Position numbers and translations under genes: made by a program
Source: Arthrobacter zhaoxinii
Lineage (GTDB): Bacteria > Actinomycetota > Actinomycetes > Actinomycetales > Micrococcaceae
NCBI RefSeq assembly: GCF_024385505.1
Contig: NZ_JANFLT010000005.1
Location: forward strand, 682,001 to 746,000
DNA: 64,000 nt
Reading direction: 5' to 3'
Part shown: piece by piece, positions 15,403 through 26,099 of the stretch
Layout of the letters: each line of letters starts with the position of its first letter
Position numbering within the stretch: position 1 is the first letter of the stretch
Notes under the pieces: generated by a model
Database searches by the model: none
The model's input: only the letters and a program-made list of their open reading frames with translations
Told to the model about the DNA's origin: nothing

Positions 15403-17528
15403 TGTCTGCTCCTGACTACCAGCGCCTCGCGGGCCTCTTCCCCACCGAGGTCATCACCCACTCCTACGTCTCCGACATCCAGCTGCCGGGCAACGCCGGC
15501 ACCTTCGCCCTGATCACCCTGGACAACGACGTCGACCACTCACGTCCCACCACGCTGGGCCCGAACACGCTCCTTGAGCTGGGTCAGAAGCTGGACGAGC
15601 TCAAGGCCCGCGCGGACAAGGGCGAGATTGTCGGCGTCGGCGTCACCGGCAAGCCGTTCTACCTCGTGGCCGGCGCCGACCTTTCCGCCGTGAAGTCCAT
15701 CTCCGACTATGAAGACGGTGCGGCCATGGCCCACCTGGGCCACGACGTCTACGCCAAGCTCGGCAACCTGGGCGTGCCCAGCTTCGCCTTCATCAACGGT
15801 GTAGCCCTCGGCGGCGGACTGGAGATCGCCCTGCAGTCGGACTACCGCACCGTCTCCACCGGTGCCGGTGCCCTGTCGCTGCCGGAAGCGTTCATCGGCC
15901 TGGTGCCGGGCTGGGGCGGCGTCTACCTGCTGCCGCGCCTGATCGGCCCCGAGAACGCCGTCAAGGTGATGATCGAGAACCCGCTGAGCAACAACCGCAC
16001 CCTGTCCGGGGCTGCCGCCTACAAGCTGGGCATTGCCGATGCCCTGTTCGAGCCGGCGGATTTCCTCGAGCAGTCGCTGGCCTGGGCCTCCCGCGTGATC
16101 AGCGGCGAGGAGCAGGTGTCCCGGCCCAACGCCGTCGAACCCGCCGACGCCGGCGAAGCGTGGGATGCCGCCGTCGCCAAGGGTCGCGCCTTTGTGGAGG
16201 CCAAGACCTCCAACGCAGCACCTGCACCGGCTAAGGTCCTGGACCTGCTCGAAGCCGGCAAGACGTGGACCCGCGAGGAGTCCCGTGACGCCGAGTGCAA
16301 TGCCCTGGCCGAGCTGATGCAGACCCCGCAGTTCCGCTCCACCGTCTACGCGTTCCTGGACCTGGTCCAGAAGCGCGGCAAGCGGCCCGCCGGTGCTCCG
16401 GATAAGAAGCTGGCCCGCCCGGTCACCAAGGTGGGCGTGGTCGGCGCCGGCCTGATGGCCAGCCAGCTCGCCCTGCTCTTCGCCCGCCAGCTCAAGGTGC
16501 CCGTGGTGATGACGGACATCGACCAGGCGCGCGTGGACAAAGGTGTGGGCTACGTGCACGCGGAGGTGGACAAGCTCCTGGCCAAGAAGCGCATCTCCCC
16601 CGACGCCGCCAACCGTACCAAGGCCCTGGTCACCGGGTCGGTGTCCAAGGAAGCGTTCTCCGACGCCGACTTCGTCATCGAAGCCGTCTTCGAGGAACTC
16701 TCCGTGAAGAAGCAGGTGTTCGCCGAGGTGGAGGCCGTGGTCTCCCCCGAGTGCATCCTGGCCACCAACACCTCCTCGCTCTCCGTGACGGAGATGGCGG
16801 CTGACCTGCAGCACCCGGAGCGTGTGGTGGGCTTCCACTTCTTCAACCCGGTGGCCGTGATGCCGCTGCTGGAAATCGTACGCGCTCCCAAGACCGACGA
16901 CGCCGTGCTGGCCACCGCGTTTGTGCTGGCCAAGCAGCTGAAGAAGACCGCCGTGCTGGTCAAGGACGCTGCCGCCTTCGTGGTGAACCGCATCCTGGGC
17001 CGTATGTTCGGCGAGATCACCATGGTCTTCGACGAGGGCACCGATGCTGCCACCGCAGACAACGCGCTGCGCCCGATGGGCCTGCCGATGTCGCCGTTCA
17101 CCCTGCTGGCCCTGGTGGGCCTGCCGGTGGGACAGCATGTGCAGGAATCCCTGCACTCGGCGTTCGGTGAGCGCTTCTGGCTCTCGAAGAACTCCCAGAA
17201 GATCATCGACGCCGGCATCAAGTCCCTGTGGCAGAAGGACGAGGACGGCAACGCCTACATCCCCGAGGAAACCCTGGCGATGCTGGACTTCGGCACCACT
17301 CCCTCCACCTCCGAGGAAGTCCTGCGCCGGACGCAGGATGCCCTGGCCGAGGAAATCGGGCTCATGCTCGAAGAGGGCGTTGTGGCAGGTCCCGAGGACA
17401 TCGACCTGTGCGTCATCCTCGGTGCCGGCTGGCCGATGCACCTGGGCGGCATCACGCCGTACCTGGACCGTGTCGGGGCGTCCGAGCGCGTGAACGGCAG
17501 GAAGTTCCATGAGGCTGCTGCTGCCTAG
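15402..17528 (+). CDS. fadB: Bifunctional enoyl-CoA hydratase / 3-hydroxyacyl-CoA dehydrogenase
   Basis: The 708-residue protein starts at ATG 15402. Residues up to about 320 form the crotonase domain (GKPFYLVAGADLS; ALGGGLEIALQSDYR; LPEAFIGLVPGWGG). Next comes the NAD-binding domain with VGVVGAGLMASQLALLF, and then the dehydrogenase signature HFFNPVAVMPLLEIV and the C-terminal 3HCDH domains (DAAAFVVNRILG, MGLPMSPFTLLALVG). It hydrates trans-2-enoyl-CoA and oxidises the product to 3-ketoacyl-CoA, which FadA then cleaves. It is the second gene of the fadAB operon. Hairpin repeat copy 2, whose outer stem is followed by four T residues, lies just downstream and probably ends the transcript. Confidence 0.95.
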   Translation: MSAPDYQRLAGLFPTEVITHSYVSDIQLPGNAGTFALITLDNDVDHSRPTTLGPNTLLELGQKLDELKARADKGEIVGVGVTGKPFYLVAGADLSAVKSISDYEDGAAMAHLGHDVYAKLGNLGVPSFAFINGVALGGGLEIALQSDYRTVSTGAGALSLPEAFIGLVPGWGGVYLLPRLIGPENAVKVMIENPLSNNRTLSGAAAYKLGIADALFEPADFLEQSLAWASRVISGEEQVSRPNAVEPADAGEAWDAAVAKGRAFVEAKTSNAAPAPAKVLDLLEAGKTWTREESRDAECNALAELMQTPQFRSTVYAFLDLVQKRGKRPAGAPDKKLARPVTKVGVVGAGLMASQLALLFARQLKVPVVMTDIDQARVDKGVGYVHAEVDKLLAKKRISPDAANRTKALVTGSVSKEAFSDADFVIEAVFEELSVKKQVFAEVEAVVSPECILATNTSSLSVTEMAADLQHPERVVGFHFFNPVAVMPLLEIVRAPKTDDAVLATAFVLAKQLKKTAVLVKDAAAFVVNRILGRMFGEITMVFDEGTDAATADNALRPMGLPMSPFTLLALVGLPVGQHVQESLHSAFGERFWLSKNSQKIIDAGIKSLWQKDEDGNAYIPEETLAMLDFGTTPSTSEEVLRRTQDALAEEIGLMLEEGVVAGPEDIDLCVILGAGWPMHLGGITPYLDRVGASERVNGRKFHEAAAA

Positions 17529-17548
17529 TTAGTCCGTTCGCTTCGCCC

Positions 17549-17641
17549 GCGCCGGGCGGACCGGAACGGCGGCAACGAAAATCCTTTGCTCGCAGAGCTC
17601 GCAAGGATTATTAAAGCCGCCTAACCCGGTCCGTCCGGCGC
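17549..17641 (+). repeat. Hairpin repeat element, copy 2
   Basis: This nested hairpin starts 20 bp after the fadB stop. The outer stem GCGCCGGGCGGACCGG (17549-17564) pairs with 17626-17641 (one mismatch) and is followed by TTTT, like an intrinsic terminator. Inside are GGCGGC (17568-17573) / GCCGCC (17616-17621) and ATCCTT (17581-17586) / AAGGAT (17603-17608), around the invariant centre GCTCGCAGAGCTCGC. Compared with copy 1, three of the six inner-arm bases differ and all three changes are compensated on the other side. Confidence 0.85.
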
Positions 17642-17712
17642 TTTTGCGTGTCCGTCCCGGTGCATTTCATTCGGGTCTGGTCAGCGGGCAGCGGCCGCGC
17701 TAACCTCCCTGC

Positions 17713-17949
17713 ATGAGTCAGGACCCAGCATGGTCGCAGACGCGTACAAAGCGAATGGTGCTGTTCATGCTCAGTGCTTGCGTCTCTTTGTGGCTGGTTC
17801 TTCTCCTACCGTTCGACGAGCCGTGGAATTGGTTGTTGATAGGTCTTTTCCTGGTACTGGGCGCTGCTTTCATCAAGCTGCTGGCAAGCTTCGTCCTACA
17901 GCAGCGTGAGAGTTACCGGCAGGAACGCGAGGAAGAGACTGGCAGCTAG
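17713..17949 (+). CDS. Small two-TM membrane protein, unknown
   Basis: This 78-residue protein is not one I recognise. It has a polar N-terminus (MSQDPAWSQTRTKR), a hydrophobic helix (MVLFMLSACVSLWLVLLL), a short loop (PFDEPWNW), a second helix (LLIGLFLVLGAAFIKLLASF) and a charged tail (RESYRQEREEETGS). It is probably an inner-membrane hairpin with both ends in the cytoplasm. No clear ribosome-binding site is visible. It may be cotranscribed with the DUF4287 gene 59 bp downstream. Confidence 0.55.
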   Translation: MSQDPAWSQTRTKRMVLFMLSACVSLWLVLLLPFDEPWNWLLIGLFLVLGAAFIKLLASFVLQQRESYRQEREEETGS

Positions 17950-18008
17950 CGCTCCTGCAACCAACCCGGCGAATCCGCAAAGTCAGCTCAGGATTTTAGG
18001 AGAACCAG

Positions 18009-18299
18009 ATGTCTTTCCAGGCCTACCTCGACGCCATCGAGGAGAAAACGGGACTAACACCCCGCCAGCTCGTGGATATTGCCGCCGCTAAAGGATTCAG
18101 CGGCGGCAACGTGAAAGCCGGGGAAATCCTCGAATGGCTCAAAACCGACTATGGAATCGGGCGCGGGCATGGGATGGCACTCGTCCATGTCATTAAGAAC
18201 GGCGCCTCCATAGATCAGAAACATGTGGGCACTACGGGAACCCACCGGGACGACTCCGACACCCTGTGGCTCGACGGCAGGGCAACCAAGCCCGCCTGA
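18009..18299 (+). CDS. DUF4287 domain protein
   Basis: The 96-residue soluble protein matches the DUF4287 pattern: SFQAYLDAIEEKTGLTPRQL at the N-terminus, then the VKAGEILEWLKTDYGIGRGH core ending in HGMALVHVIKNG. The domain is small and helical, often stands alone or is fused to DUF5655, and has no known function. TTTTAGGAGAA before the ATG supplies the ribosome-binding site. Repeat copy 3 follows just past the stop. Confidence 0.8.
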   Translation: MSFQAYLDAIEEKTGLTPRQLVDIAAAKGFSGGNVKAGEILEWLKTDYGIGRGHGMALVHVIKNGASIDQKHVGTTGTHRDDSDTLWLDGRATKPA

Positions 18300-18345
18300 G
18301 CCTCCCGCGGGTCAGGGCTAGGCGGAGGCTTGCGGAGGCACCGTT

Positions 18346-18439
18346 GGGCCCGGAGGGTCCGGGTTAGGCGGCTTTAATAATCTCGGCGAGCTCTGCGAGC
18401 AGGGATTTTCGTTGCCGCCGTTCCGGACCCACCGGGCCA
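18346..18439 (-). repeat. Hairpin repeat element, copy 3 (inverted)
   Basis: Read on the minus strand this copy has the same core (AACGAAA, inner arm, GCTCGCAGAGCTCGC, inner arm, TATTAAA) between GGCGGC (paired bases at 18414-18419) and GCCGCC (18367-18372). The inner arms ATCCCT and CGAGAT pair at only four of six positions. The outer stem (18346-18362 with 18423-18439) is 17 bp with two mismatches. It lies between the convergent DUF4287 and aldo/keto reductase genes. Confidence 0.8.
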
Positions 18440-18474
18440 CCGGACCCACCGGGCCACCGGACCCACCGGACCCA
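18423..18474. repeat. Short tandem repeat array at edge of repeat copy 3
   Basis: The unit CCGGACCCACCGGGCCA (17 bp) occurs twice in a row (18423-18456), followed by two copies of CCGGACCCA (18457-18474). The first unit doubles as the right arm of the outer stem of hairpin copy 3. It is noncoding, ending 28 bp before the aldo/keto reductase stop. Confidence 0.85.
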
Positions 18475-18501
18475 CCAGCGCACCCAAGGCGAGTGACAAG
18501 A

Positions 18502-19479
18502 CTAGAACAAAGCAACCTTCGGCGTCCGCGGGAAGATCCGGTCCAGTTCTTCAAGGTCCTTCTCCGACGGAACCCAGCACACGGCCTCGGCGTTCTGCTG
18601 CACCTGCTCCACCTTCGTAGCCCCGGCGATCACGGACGCGACCGACGGCTGAGCTGCGAGCCAGGAGAAGGCGACCTGCACTTCGGTCAGACCGCGGTCC
18701 GCGGCGAACCGGCCGAACTCCGCCAGCTGCTCCATATCGGCGTTCTCCAGCAGGTTCTTCCGCGAATGGGTAAGCCGGCTGCCTTCGGGAGCCTTGCCGC
18801 TGCTGTACTTGCCGGTGAGCAGGCCGTTGGCCAGCGGGAAGTAGGGCAGCACACCCAGCCCGTACGCTTCGGCGGCGGGAGTGACCTCGAGCTCGGCCCG
18901 GCGGTCCAGCAGGTTGTAGTGGTTCTGTGCGGAGATGAACGGGGTGTATCCGCCCATGCGCGCGGTGAACTCGGCTTCGGCAATCTGCCAGCCCGTGCGG
19001 TTGGAGTGTCCGATGTAGCGGACCTTGCCGCTGGTCACCAGATCATCCAGGGCCGCAAGGGTCTCTTCGATGGGCGTCAGGGGGTCCGGTGTGTGGAACT
19101 GGTACAGGTCAATCCAGTCCGTGTTCAGCCGGCGCAGGGAGGCTTCCGCGGCCTTCACGATATAGCGGCGCGAGCCCCGGGCACCGAAGTCGGCACCGTT
19201 GACGCCCTGCATGTCCATACCGAACTTGGTAGCCAGCACAATGTCATCGCGCCGGGAGCCCAGCGCCTTGCCCAGCATTTCCTCGCTCAGCCCCGGCGTG
19301 CGCCCATACGTATCGGCCACGTCGAACAAGGTGATGCCGGCGTCGATCGCGGCGTGGACGACGGCGTCGGTGCCCTCCTGCGATTCGGTGGGTGTTCCCG
19401 GTCGGCCCAGGTTGTTGCAGCCCAGCCCGACCGTGGAGACGGTCAGGCCGGAATTTCCAAGTCTGTTGTAAGAAGTCAT
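18502..19479 (-). CDS. Aldo/keto reductase
   Basis: The 325-residue protein has the AKR barrel signatures: GLGCNNLGRPG near the start, GITLFDVADTYG with catalytic Asp and Tyr, VLATKFGMD with the Lys, and WIDLYQFHTPDP with the His. Late motifs include QNHYNLLDRR and AFSWLAAQPSVASVIAGATK, the NADPH-binding part. It is closest in pattern to YghZ/Tas-like AKRs, which reduce aldehydes, methylglyoxal or other carbonyls with NADPH. It is monocistronic and converges on the DUF4287 gene. Confidence 0.9.
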   Translation of the reverse strand: MTSYNRLGNSGLTVSTVGLGCNNLGRPGTPTESQEGTDAVVHAAIDAGITLFDVADTYGRTPGLSEEMLGKALGSRRDDIVLATKFGMDMQGVNGADFGARGSRRYIVKAAEASLRRLNTDWIDLYQFHTPDPLTPIEETLAALDDLVTSGKVRYIGHSNRTGWQIAEAEFTARMGGYTPFISAQNHYNLLDRRAELEVTPAAEAYGLGVLPYFPLANGLLTGKYSSGKAPEGSRLTHSRKNLLENADMEQLAEFGRFAADRGLTEVQVAFSWLAAQPSVASVIAGATKVEQVQQNAEAVCWVPSEKDLEELDRIFPRTPKVALF

Positions 19480-19545
19480 GGAAGCTACGGTATACCTCGG
19501 AACTCCGCCTCGTTGCGGCCGCAGGTTCCGCGACGCCGCCGGAAC

Positions 19546-19866
19546 TCAGCCCGGGAAGGTGTCCAGGGTGTTGTTGGGTCCGGGGGCCTTGTCCGTTTCA
19601 AGGATGTACTGGATGGGGATGGCCCCGGTGGGGAGCAGCCCGGTGTAAACCTGTTCACTGCGCCGGCGCTCTGCCTCTATCCCCTCCCCCTGGACCGCGG
19701 CGGAGAAAACCTGCATGCCCTGCGGTTCCATCCCCTGCTGTTCACTCCAGATCATGTACATGCCGTAGAGGTCGGCCACGGGGGTCACCTCGTCATCCAG
19801 ATCGCCGACTGTGCATTCGGCAAGAAACCGCTGGATATCCGGGAATATGTCCTGAGCCATACCCAT
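19546..19866 (-). CDS. Small hypothetical protein, possible primase-C-terminal-like fold
   Basis: The 106-residue acidic protein starts at ATG 19866 with AGAGGAT upstream. I cannot assign it firmly. The pattern IQRFLAECTVGDLDDEVTPV, then ADLYGMYMIWSEQQGM, then FSAAVQGEGIEAER resembles the small helical domain at the C-terminus of phage or plasmid D5-like primases (an F-L-x-E-C start, L-Y-x-x-Y-x-x-W, then a late F and G). Those domains normally end large helicase-primase proteins; here it stands alone with no phage gene around. It may simply be a small regulator with a related fold. Confidence 0.55.
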   Translation of the reverse strand: MGMAQDIFPDIQRFLAECTVGDLDDEVTPVADLYGMYMIWSEQQGMEPQGMQVFSAAVQGEGIEAERRRSEQVYTGLLPTGAIPIQYILETDKAPGPNNTLDTFPG

Positions 19867-19911
19867 GACACTATCCTCTGTTCCCCCCGCACGGCACTCC
19901 CCTTCGAACGC

Positions 19912-20769
19912 TTACTTGCGGGGTTGCTGCAGGTAATCCTCGAACCTCAGCGGAGCAACGCCGGTGATCTGTTCAATGTCCGGGCTGGCCGGTGCCAGCT
20001 GCCCCGCCGCAATGGCCTGGTAGCTGCTGGTCCAGGCCTCGGCCTGCCACTGCGCGGCCCCGGCCTTTGTCCGCGACGCCATGGCCTCGTCGTAGGACTC
20101 CGGCTCATATCGCACGCGCCTTCCGGTCACCGTGGACAGGATGCCTGCTGCCTCGGCCATGGTCAGCTCGGCGGGACCGGTGAGGGCGTAGGTGCGGTTC
20201 CGATGCCGTTCCGGGGAGAGCAGGATCTTCACAGCGGTACGGGCAACATCGGTCCGGGCCACCGGCGCAAAACGGCCGTCCCCCGCCGGGCCGCGGATGA
20301 CGCCGTCGGGCTGGACAAAGGTGGGCAGCACATCCTGATAGAGGCAGTCGCGCAGGAACGTGTACGCGAGCCCGTTCCGGGAGGAAATGTACTCCTCGGT
20401 GGCGGCATGGTCGCGGGCCAGGGTGAAGACGGCATCGGGTGCCGCGCCCATGAATGACGTGTACACAAGGTGCTCCACCCCGGCCTCGACGGCGGCATCC
20501 ACAAACGTGCACTGGTCTTCCACCCGGTGCGGGCTCTCGTCGGCAGACACCATAAACAGTGTCTGCACGCCGCGCAGGGCGCTGACGGACTGCGGCCGGT
20601 CCAGGTAGGACGCTGCAAAGACGGGAGTATCCGGCAGCTGAGGCAGCCGGGCGGTGTTCCGTGCCAGCAGCCGCTGACGGACTCCGGCTTCCCCGAGCAA
20701 CCGGGCGACGGCGCCGCCCAGGGCGCCGGTCGCCCCCGTAACGGCAAGGGCAGGAACGTTGTCCGCCAT
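19912..20769 (-). CDS. NmrA/QorB-like NAD(P)-binding oxidoreductase
   Basis: The 285-residue Rossmann protein starts with ALAVTGATGALGGAVARLLG, a TGxxGxxG dinucleotide site typical of atypical SDR and NmrA proteins. LLARNTARL suggests NADP specificity. Middle motifs are VEHLVYTSFMGAAPD and YTFLRDCLYQDVLP, and there is a late segment YALTGPAELTMAEAAGILS. The YxxxK of classical SDRs is absent, as expected for this branch. Relatives act as quinone reductases (QorB) or redox sensors. It ends a minus-strand run and is 44 bp from the dxs stop. Confidence 0.85.
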   Translation of the reverse strand: MADNVPALAVTGATGALGGAVARLLGEAGVRQRLLARNTARLPQLPDTPVFAASYLDRPQSVSALRGVQTLFMVSADESPHRVEDQCTFVDAAVEAGVEHLVYTSFMGAAPDAVFTLARDHAATEEYISSRNGLAYTFLRDCLYQDVLPTFVQPDGVIRGPAGDGRFAPVARTDVARTAVKILLSPERHRNRTYALTGPAELTMAEAAGILSTVTGRRVRYEPESYDEAMASRTKAGAAQWQAEAWTSSYQAIAAGQLAPASPDIEQITGVAPLRFEDYLQQPRK

Positions 20770-20788
20770 GGCTACTCCCCTTCACAGT

Positions 20789-20806
20789 GGTCCGGCCGCC
20801 CGGACC
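20789..20806 (-). terminator. Small hairpin after dxs
   Basis: GGTCCGG and CCGGACC pair around a 4-nt CCGC loop, between the dxs stop and the start of the next minus-strand gene. It could be a weak terminator. There is no T tract, so this is tentative. Confidence 0.4.
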
Positions 20807-20813
20807 TGCGTGA

Positions 20814-22787
20814 CTACTGGATCTTCGGCACCTGCCCCGTCGGCATTTCGGAGCCGGGCAGCGGACGGGCAAACGGAACCTTGGTGCCCAGGACCTGCGC
20901 GACGACGTCGTTGGCGATCTGCCGGGCGGTCAGTCCCACCCGCTCGAGCACCTCGCTCCGGCTGCCGTGATCCAGGAACTCCGCCGGAAGCCCGACTTCG
21001 TTGAGTGCTGTGTCGACGCCGGCGGCCCGCATTTCCTGCCGGATCCGCGATCCGACGCCGCCGGCCCGGACGCCGTCTTCGATCACGATGACAATCCGGT
21101 GCTCGGCAGCGATGCTGATGATGGACCGCGGGACGGGCAATACCCAGCGCGGGTCCACCACGGTGGAGCTGATGCCCTGCGCGCCGAGGCGGTCGGCAAC
21201 GTCAAGGGCCATATCCGCCATGGCACCCACGCTGACGATCAGGACGTCATTGGAGCTGTCTCCGGTGGGACGGCGGGCCAGGATGTCCACGCCGTCGGAG
21301 GTCCGCTCCACGGCGTCAATATCGCTGCCCACGGTGCCCTTGGAGAAGCGGACAACGCTGGGGGCATCCGAGATGGCCACGGCTTCGCGCAGTTCTTCCT
21401 TCAGGCGGGTGGCGTCGCGCGGTGCGGCGAGGTGCAGCCCGGGAACAATCTGCAGCATGGACATGTCCCACATGCCGTGGTGGCTGGCGCCGTCGGGGCC
21501 GGTCACGCCCGCCCGGTCGAGGACGATCGTGACGCCGGCCTTGTGCAGCGCAACATCCATCAGCAGCTGGTCGAAGGCCCGGTTCAGGAAGGTGGCGTAC
21601 AACGCCACCACCGGATGCAGGCCGCCGAAAGCCATGCCTGCAGCGGAGGTGAGGGCATGCTGCTCGGCGATGCCGACGTCGATCACCCGCTCGGGGTGCC
21701 GCTCGGCGAACCGGTGCAGTCCGACCGGAATCAGCATGGCGCCGGTGATCCCGACGATATCGCTGCGTTCGTCGGCAATCTCGGCGATCTCCGTGGCGAA
21801 CACGGAGGTCCAGGATTCCTTGCCGCCCGGCTCCACCGGGGCACCGGTTTCCGGATCGATGATGCCGACGGCGTGGAACTGGTCTGCCTCGTGCGCGCGG
21901 GCCGGGGCGTAGCCGCGTCCCTTCTCGGTCATGGCGTGCACGATGACCGGGCCGGCGTAGTTCTTGGCCTTGTGCAGGGCGCGTTCGACGGCGTCAAGGT
22001 CATGGCCGTCGATGGGTCCCACGTACTTCATGCCGAGGTCCTCGAAGAGGCCCTGCGGGGTCCACCAGTCCTTGATGCCCTTCTTCGCGGCGTGCAGGCT
22101 GCGGTAGGCGAACCGGCCGGCAGGACCGCCCTGCTGCAGACGGTCGCGCCACCAGCCGAGGGTGTTTTCATAGGCGTGGTGCGTGCGCACGGCGTCAATG
22201 GTGGGCCGCAGGGAGGCGAGGTAGTCGGCCAGGCCGCCGATGGTCGGGGCGTAGGAGCGGCCGTTGTCGTTGACGACGATCACCACGCGGCGCCGCTGGT
22301 CAGCGGCGATATTGTTGAGGGCTTCCCAGGCCATGCCGCCGGTCAGGGCGCCGTCGCCCACCATTACTACGGTGTAGCGGTCCCCTTCGCCGTTGAGCTG
22401 GCGGGCACGGGAGATGCCGTCCGCCCAGGAGAGGGAGGAGGAGGCGTGGGAGCTTTCCACGATGTCGTGGACGGACTCGGCGCGCGCCGGATAGCCGGAC
22501 ATGCCGCCCTGCTGGCGCAGCGTGGCGAAGTCCTGGCGGCCGGTGAGGATCTTGTGCACATAGGACTGGTGCCCGGTGTCAAAGACAATGCTGTCCCGCG
22601 GGGAATCAAAGACCCGGTGGATGCCCATGGTCAGTTCCACCACGCCCAGGTTCGGCCCCAGGTGCCCGCCGGTCTGTGCGACGTTAGTGATCAGGAACGA
22701 ACGGATCTCCTCAGCAAGCCGCTTCAGCTGTGTCAGCGAAAGCCTGCTGAGGTCCCGAGGATCCCGGATTGTTTCCAGAAGTCCCAA
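20814..22787 (-). CDS. dxs: 1-deoxy-D-xylulose-5-phosphate synthase
   Basis: This 657-residue thiamine-diphosphate enzyme makes DXP from pyruvate and glyceraldehyde-3-phosphate, the first step of the MEP isoprenoid pathway. I place the start at TTG 22787 ([10 protein letters not shown]), since GGGAGG lies eight bases upstream and family proteins begin there; the extra upstream codons look untranslated. Visible motifs are [13 protein letters not shown], the cofactor site GDGALTGG (144-151) with NDN at about 173, the catalytic Glu375 in GIAEQHAL, and [18 protein letters not shown]. The transketolase C-terminal domain follows. It is expressed from the minus strand downstream of acnA, separated by a strong hairpin. 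Confidence 0.95.
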   Translation of the reverse strand: MGLLETIRDPRDLSRLSLTQLKRLAEEIRSFLITNVAQTGGHLGPNLGVVELTMGIHRVFDSPRDSIVFDTGHQSYVHKILTGRQDFATLRQQGGMSGYPARAESVHDIVESSHASSSLSWADGISRARQLNGEGDRYTVVMVGDGALTGGMAWEALNNIAADQRRRVVIVVNDNGRSYAPTIGGLADYLASLRPTIDAVRTHHAYENTLGWWRDRLQQGGPAGRFAYRSLHAAKKGIKDWWTPQGLFEDLGMKYVGPIDGHDLDAVERALHKAKNYAGPVIVHAMTEKGRGYAPARAHEADQFHAVGIIDPETGAPVEPGGKESWTSVFATEIAEIADERSDIVGITGAMLIPVGLHRFAERHPERVIDVGIAEQHALTSAAGMAFGGLHPVVALYATFLNRAFDQLLMDVALHKAGVTIVLDRAGVTGPDGASHHGMWDMSMLQIVPGLHLAAPRDATRLKEELREAVAISDAPSVVRFSKGTVGSDIDAVERTSDGVDILARRPTGDSSNDVLIVSVGAMADMALDVADRLGAQGISSTVVDPRWVLPVPRSIISIAAEHRIVIVIEDGVRAGGVGSRIRQEMRAAGVDTALNEVGLPAEFLDHGSRSEVLERVGLTARQIANDVVAQVLGTKVPFARPLPGSEMPTGQVPKIQ

Positions 22788-22885
22788 CAGGGGTGCCTCC
22801 CTTGAGTCGTATCGGCGGCACTGCACACCGTCGCAATGGATTAACTCTAACGCGCGGCGTGCGCTCCGCGGTTCCTACCCAACGC

Positions 22886-22945
22886 TTCAGGGCCCCGTTT
22901 CCCTTCCTCCGCCTTCTGGACGGATCGGGGAAACGGGGCCCTGAA
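22886..22945 (-). terminator. Strong hairpin terminator between acnA and dxs
   Basis: TTCAGGGCCCCGTTTCCC (22886-22903) is perfectly complementary to 22928-22945, giving an 18-bp stem with a 24-nt loop. It lies 17 bp beyond the acnA stop. It should end the acnA transcript and isolate dxs. Confidence 0.8.
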
Positions 22946-22961
22946 CGTGGTGCGTTTACTG

Positions 22962-25787
<2,826 letters not shown>

Positions 25788-26099
25788 AACAGGACTCCTC
25801 TCGCCACCTAGTTATCTTTGTCCACGTCACAACTGCCCGCCAGTTAGGTTTCCCTAATAGCCGGGCAAGGGGGGCGGCAGGAAAACCGGTGGTTCATTTC
25901 CCTGCCGACACATGCCCCCTGCCTGGGCAATAACCGCTCGAAAGCGGGAAACTCCCCCGGGAAACCCCCATAAAGGCGCAGGACTGGACAACTGCCTCCC
26001 ATCCTAGCCTTTACAGGGGCGCCCGCAGGAGATATGGGCCACGACGCGTCGTGACGGGGCTCGCTGGCCGCCTTCCGGGCGGTTTCGGGGGCGGTTCGC
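25788..26099. other. 312-bp noncoding region upstream of acnA
   Basis: This is the promoter and leader region of acnA, and also the 3' side of the methyltransferase gene. No convincing coding frame is present. It contains the inverted repeat at 25844-25857. A short hairpin, CCGCC/GGCGG near 26067-26080, could be a weak terminator of the methyltransferase. Otherwise it is GC-rich with short G runs. Confidence 0.6.
25844..25857. promoter_or_regulatory. Inverted repeat upstream of acnA
   Basis: TTAGG-TTTC-CCTAA is a perfect 5-bp inverted repeat 57 bp upstream of the acnA start codon. It shares the TTAGGTT half with IdeR/DtxR boxes, which would fit iron control of an iron-sulfur enzyme, but the other half of the 19-bp consensus is poor. 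Tentative. Confidence 0.35.
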
